Assembly (NCBI GenBank): GCA_031259645.1
Contig: JAIRLC010000040.1
Location: 1 to 6,806, forward strand
DNA: 6,806 nucleotides
DNA from: Prevotellaceae bacterium
GTDB taxonomy: Bacteria; Bacteroidota; Bacteroidia; Bacteroidales; UBA932
Direction of reading: 5' to 3'
Positions 6,384-6,806 of this stretch are shown piece after piece. Position numbers and translations under genes: made by a program. Position 1 is the first letter of the stretch, and every line of letters starts with the position of its first letter. A model generated the notes under the pieces. That model saw only the letters and a list, made by a program, of their open reading frames with translations, was not told the origin of the DNA and did not search any database.

Positions 6384-6515
6384 ATGAAAATAATAGAAAC
6401 AAATGTTCCTGTAATGACGACGCAAATATGCGGATGTGTACGCATGTCAATGTCGATGTGCATGTGTATGCGTGGGAGTCTTTATGCCGGAACATTTTCT
6501 ATTGTCGAGAGGTGA
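6384..6515 (+). CDS. putative Met/Cys-rich leader peptide
   Basis: A 43-codon frame directly after the predicted promoter. Eleven codons are Met (1, 11, 21, 23, 25, 27, 29) or Cys (16, 18, 26, 28). They are concentrated in two motifs, ICGCV (15-19) and the alternating MSMSMCMCM (21-29). There is no signal peptide or domain, and the composition makes little sense for a folded protein. The frame stops 27 nt before a strong intrinsic terminator that lies ahead of a receptor gene. These are the marks of a regulatory leader whose translation senses aminoacyl-tRNA supply, here Cys and/or Met. A longer in-frame start at 6312 lies upstream of the promoter and is unlikely to be used. That this is translated is an inference. 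A less likely alternative is a chance frame, or a small metal-binding peptide through its Cys and Met residues. Confidence 0.5.
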   Translation: MKIIETNVPVMTTQICGCVRMSMSMCMCMRGSLYAGTFSIVER

Positions 6516-6550
6516 AATAATAAATAGTATAATAGTATATGAAATCCGGC
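6486..6550 (+). promoter_or_regulatory. possible antiterminator pairing
   Basis: GCCGGA at 6486-6491 (leader codons 35-36) is exactly complementary to TCCGGC at 6545-6550, the inner part of the 5' arm of the terminator. Pairing of the two would break the terminator. A ribosome paused on the Met/Cys codons 26-29 (6459-6470) would leave 6486-6491 just exposed. The match is only six bases and contains the self-complementary CCGG, so chance is possible. Confidence 0.35.
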
Positions 6551-6569
6551 CAAAAGCCGGATTTTTTTT
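6543..6569 (+). terminator. intrinsic terminator in the leader of the receptor gene
   Basis: AATCCGGC (6543-6550) and GCCGGATT (6556-6563) form an 8-bp stem with loop CAAAA; the T run covers 6562-6569. It is the strongest terminator-like structure in the window. It stands between the proposed promoter and the receptor gene, 39 nt before its ATG, a position suited to attenuation rather than simple operon end. Confidence 0.85.
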
Positions 6570-6608
6570 GTCATTAAATTTTGGAATATTCATTAAATTA
6601 ATAAAGCT

Positions 6609-6806
6609 ATGAAAAAGAAAACATTTTTATTACTGCTTGTATGGCTTGTGACTGTTCATTACGCGGCTTACACGCAAACACGTGTTGGCGCAACACACAC
6701 GCACAGCTACGAACAAGGCCGCGTTACCGGAACGGTGAGGGACGAACGGGGCGAGCCGTTGCCGGGCGCAAGTGTAGTGGTCAAAGGCACTACTACAAGC
6801 GCCGTA
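6609..6806 (+). CDS. N-terminus of a SusC/RagA-like TonB-dependent receptor (partial)
   Basis: The first 66 codons of a gene that runs off the window end. MKKK followed by a hydrophobic run (TFLLLLVWLVTV, 5-16) is a signal peptide, with likely cleavage around residues 20-23. Residues about 38-66 (RVTGTVRDERGEPLPGASV, then VVKGTTTSAV) are the start of a carboxypeptidase-D regulatory-like beta-sandwich domain, which in Bacteroidota is the usual N-terminal extension of SusC/RagA outer-membrane importers. The plug and barrel are outside the window, so another secreted protein with the same domain cannot be excluded, and the substrate is unknown. The start follows an AT-rich leader with no Shine-Dalgarno sequence. 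The intrinsic terminator and Met/Cys-rich frame upstream suggest control by sulfur amino acid supply. Confidence 0.75.
   Translation, partial: MKKKTFLLLLVWLVTVHYAAYTQTRVGATHTHSYEQGRVTGTVRDERGEPLPGASVVVKGTTTSAV

Noticed and set aside
6202..6387. A 61-codon + strand frame after tnpA
   Set aside because: It runs through the hairpin arm and the proposed promoter, overlaps the end of tnpA, and has a composition dictated by the palindromes.
6373..6608. Cobalamin, SAM or other riboswitch ahead of the receptor gene
   Set aside because: I could not find the conserved cores of these families, and the Met/Cys-rich frame with its terminator explains the leader better. A covariance-model search would decide.

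Overview
The window looks like chromosomal DNA from a member of the Bacteroidota, most likely Bacteroidales. Three things point there: promoter-like sites fit the TTTG / TAnnTTTG pattern of the phylum, starts lack clear Shine-Dalgarno sequences, and the gene set is typical: a methylmalonyl-CoA decarboxylase cluster with a lamin-tail/OadG subunit and the start of a SusC-like protein. The exact genus cannot be read from the sequence.

Positions 1-325 hold no convincing gene. A promoter at 326-357 faces the methylmalonyl-CoA epimerase gene (mce, 400-807). A small four-helix-bundle gene (831-1208) follows, bracketed by inverted arrays of a 7-bp repeat. Then come the four subunits of a biotin-dependent, sodium-pumping methylmalonyl-CoA decarboxylase: mmdA (carboxyltransferase, 1286-2839), an OadG-like membrane subunit with a lamin-tail domain (2908-3900), mmdC (biotin carrier, 3922-4356) and mmdB (sodium-translocating membrane subunit, 4361-5521). 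Together the epimerase and decarboxylase would convert methylmalonyl-CoA to propionyl-CoA while exporting Na+, the last energy-conserving part of the succinate-to-propionate route. The mutase that makes methylmalonyl-CoA is not in the window.

From 5648 to 6299 lies a compact element: one HUH/Y1 transposase gene of the IS200/REP-associated kind between two 82-bp mirror-image arrays, each of three hairpins with identical spacing.

The last 500 bases hold what may be the most interesting locus. In order they show a perfect 9-bp palindrome touching a Bacteroidota-type promoter, a 43-codon reading frame rich in Met and Cys codons, a segment that can pair with the 5' arm of a strong intrinsic terminator, the terminator itself, and the start of a secreted protein with the N-terminal domain typical of SusC/RagA TonB-dependent receptors, cut by the window end. 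This layout suggests that the receptor is controlled by translation-coupled attenuation sensing Cys/Met (sulfur amino acid) supply.

A further thread is a family of 7-bp repeats (ATGAACA / TGTTCAT) found at four places between 280 and 2945. It flanks the four-helix gene, supplies its start codon, and encodes the hydrophobic core of the signal peptide of the OadG-like subunit.
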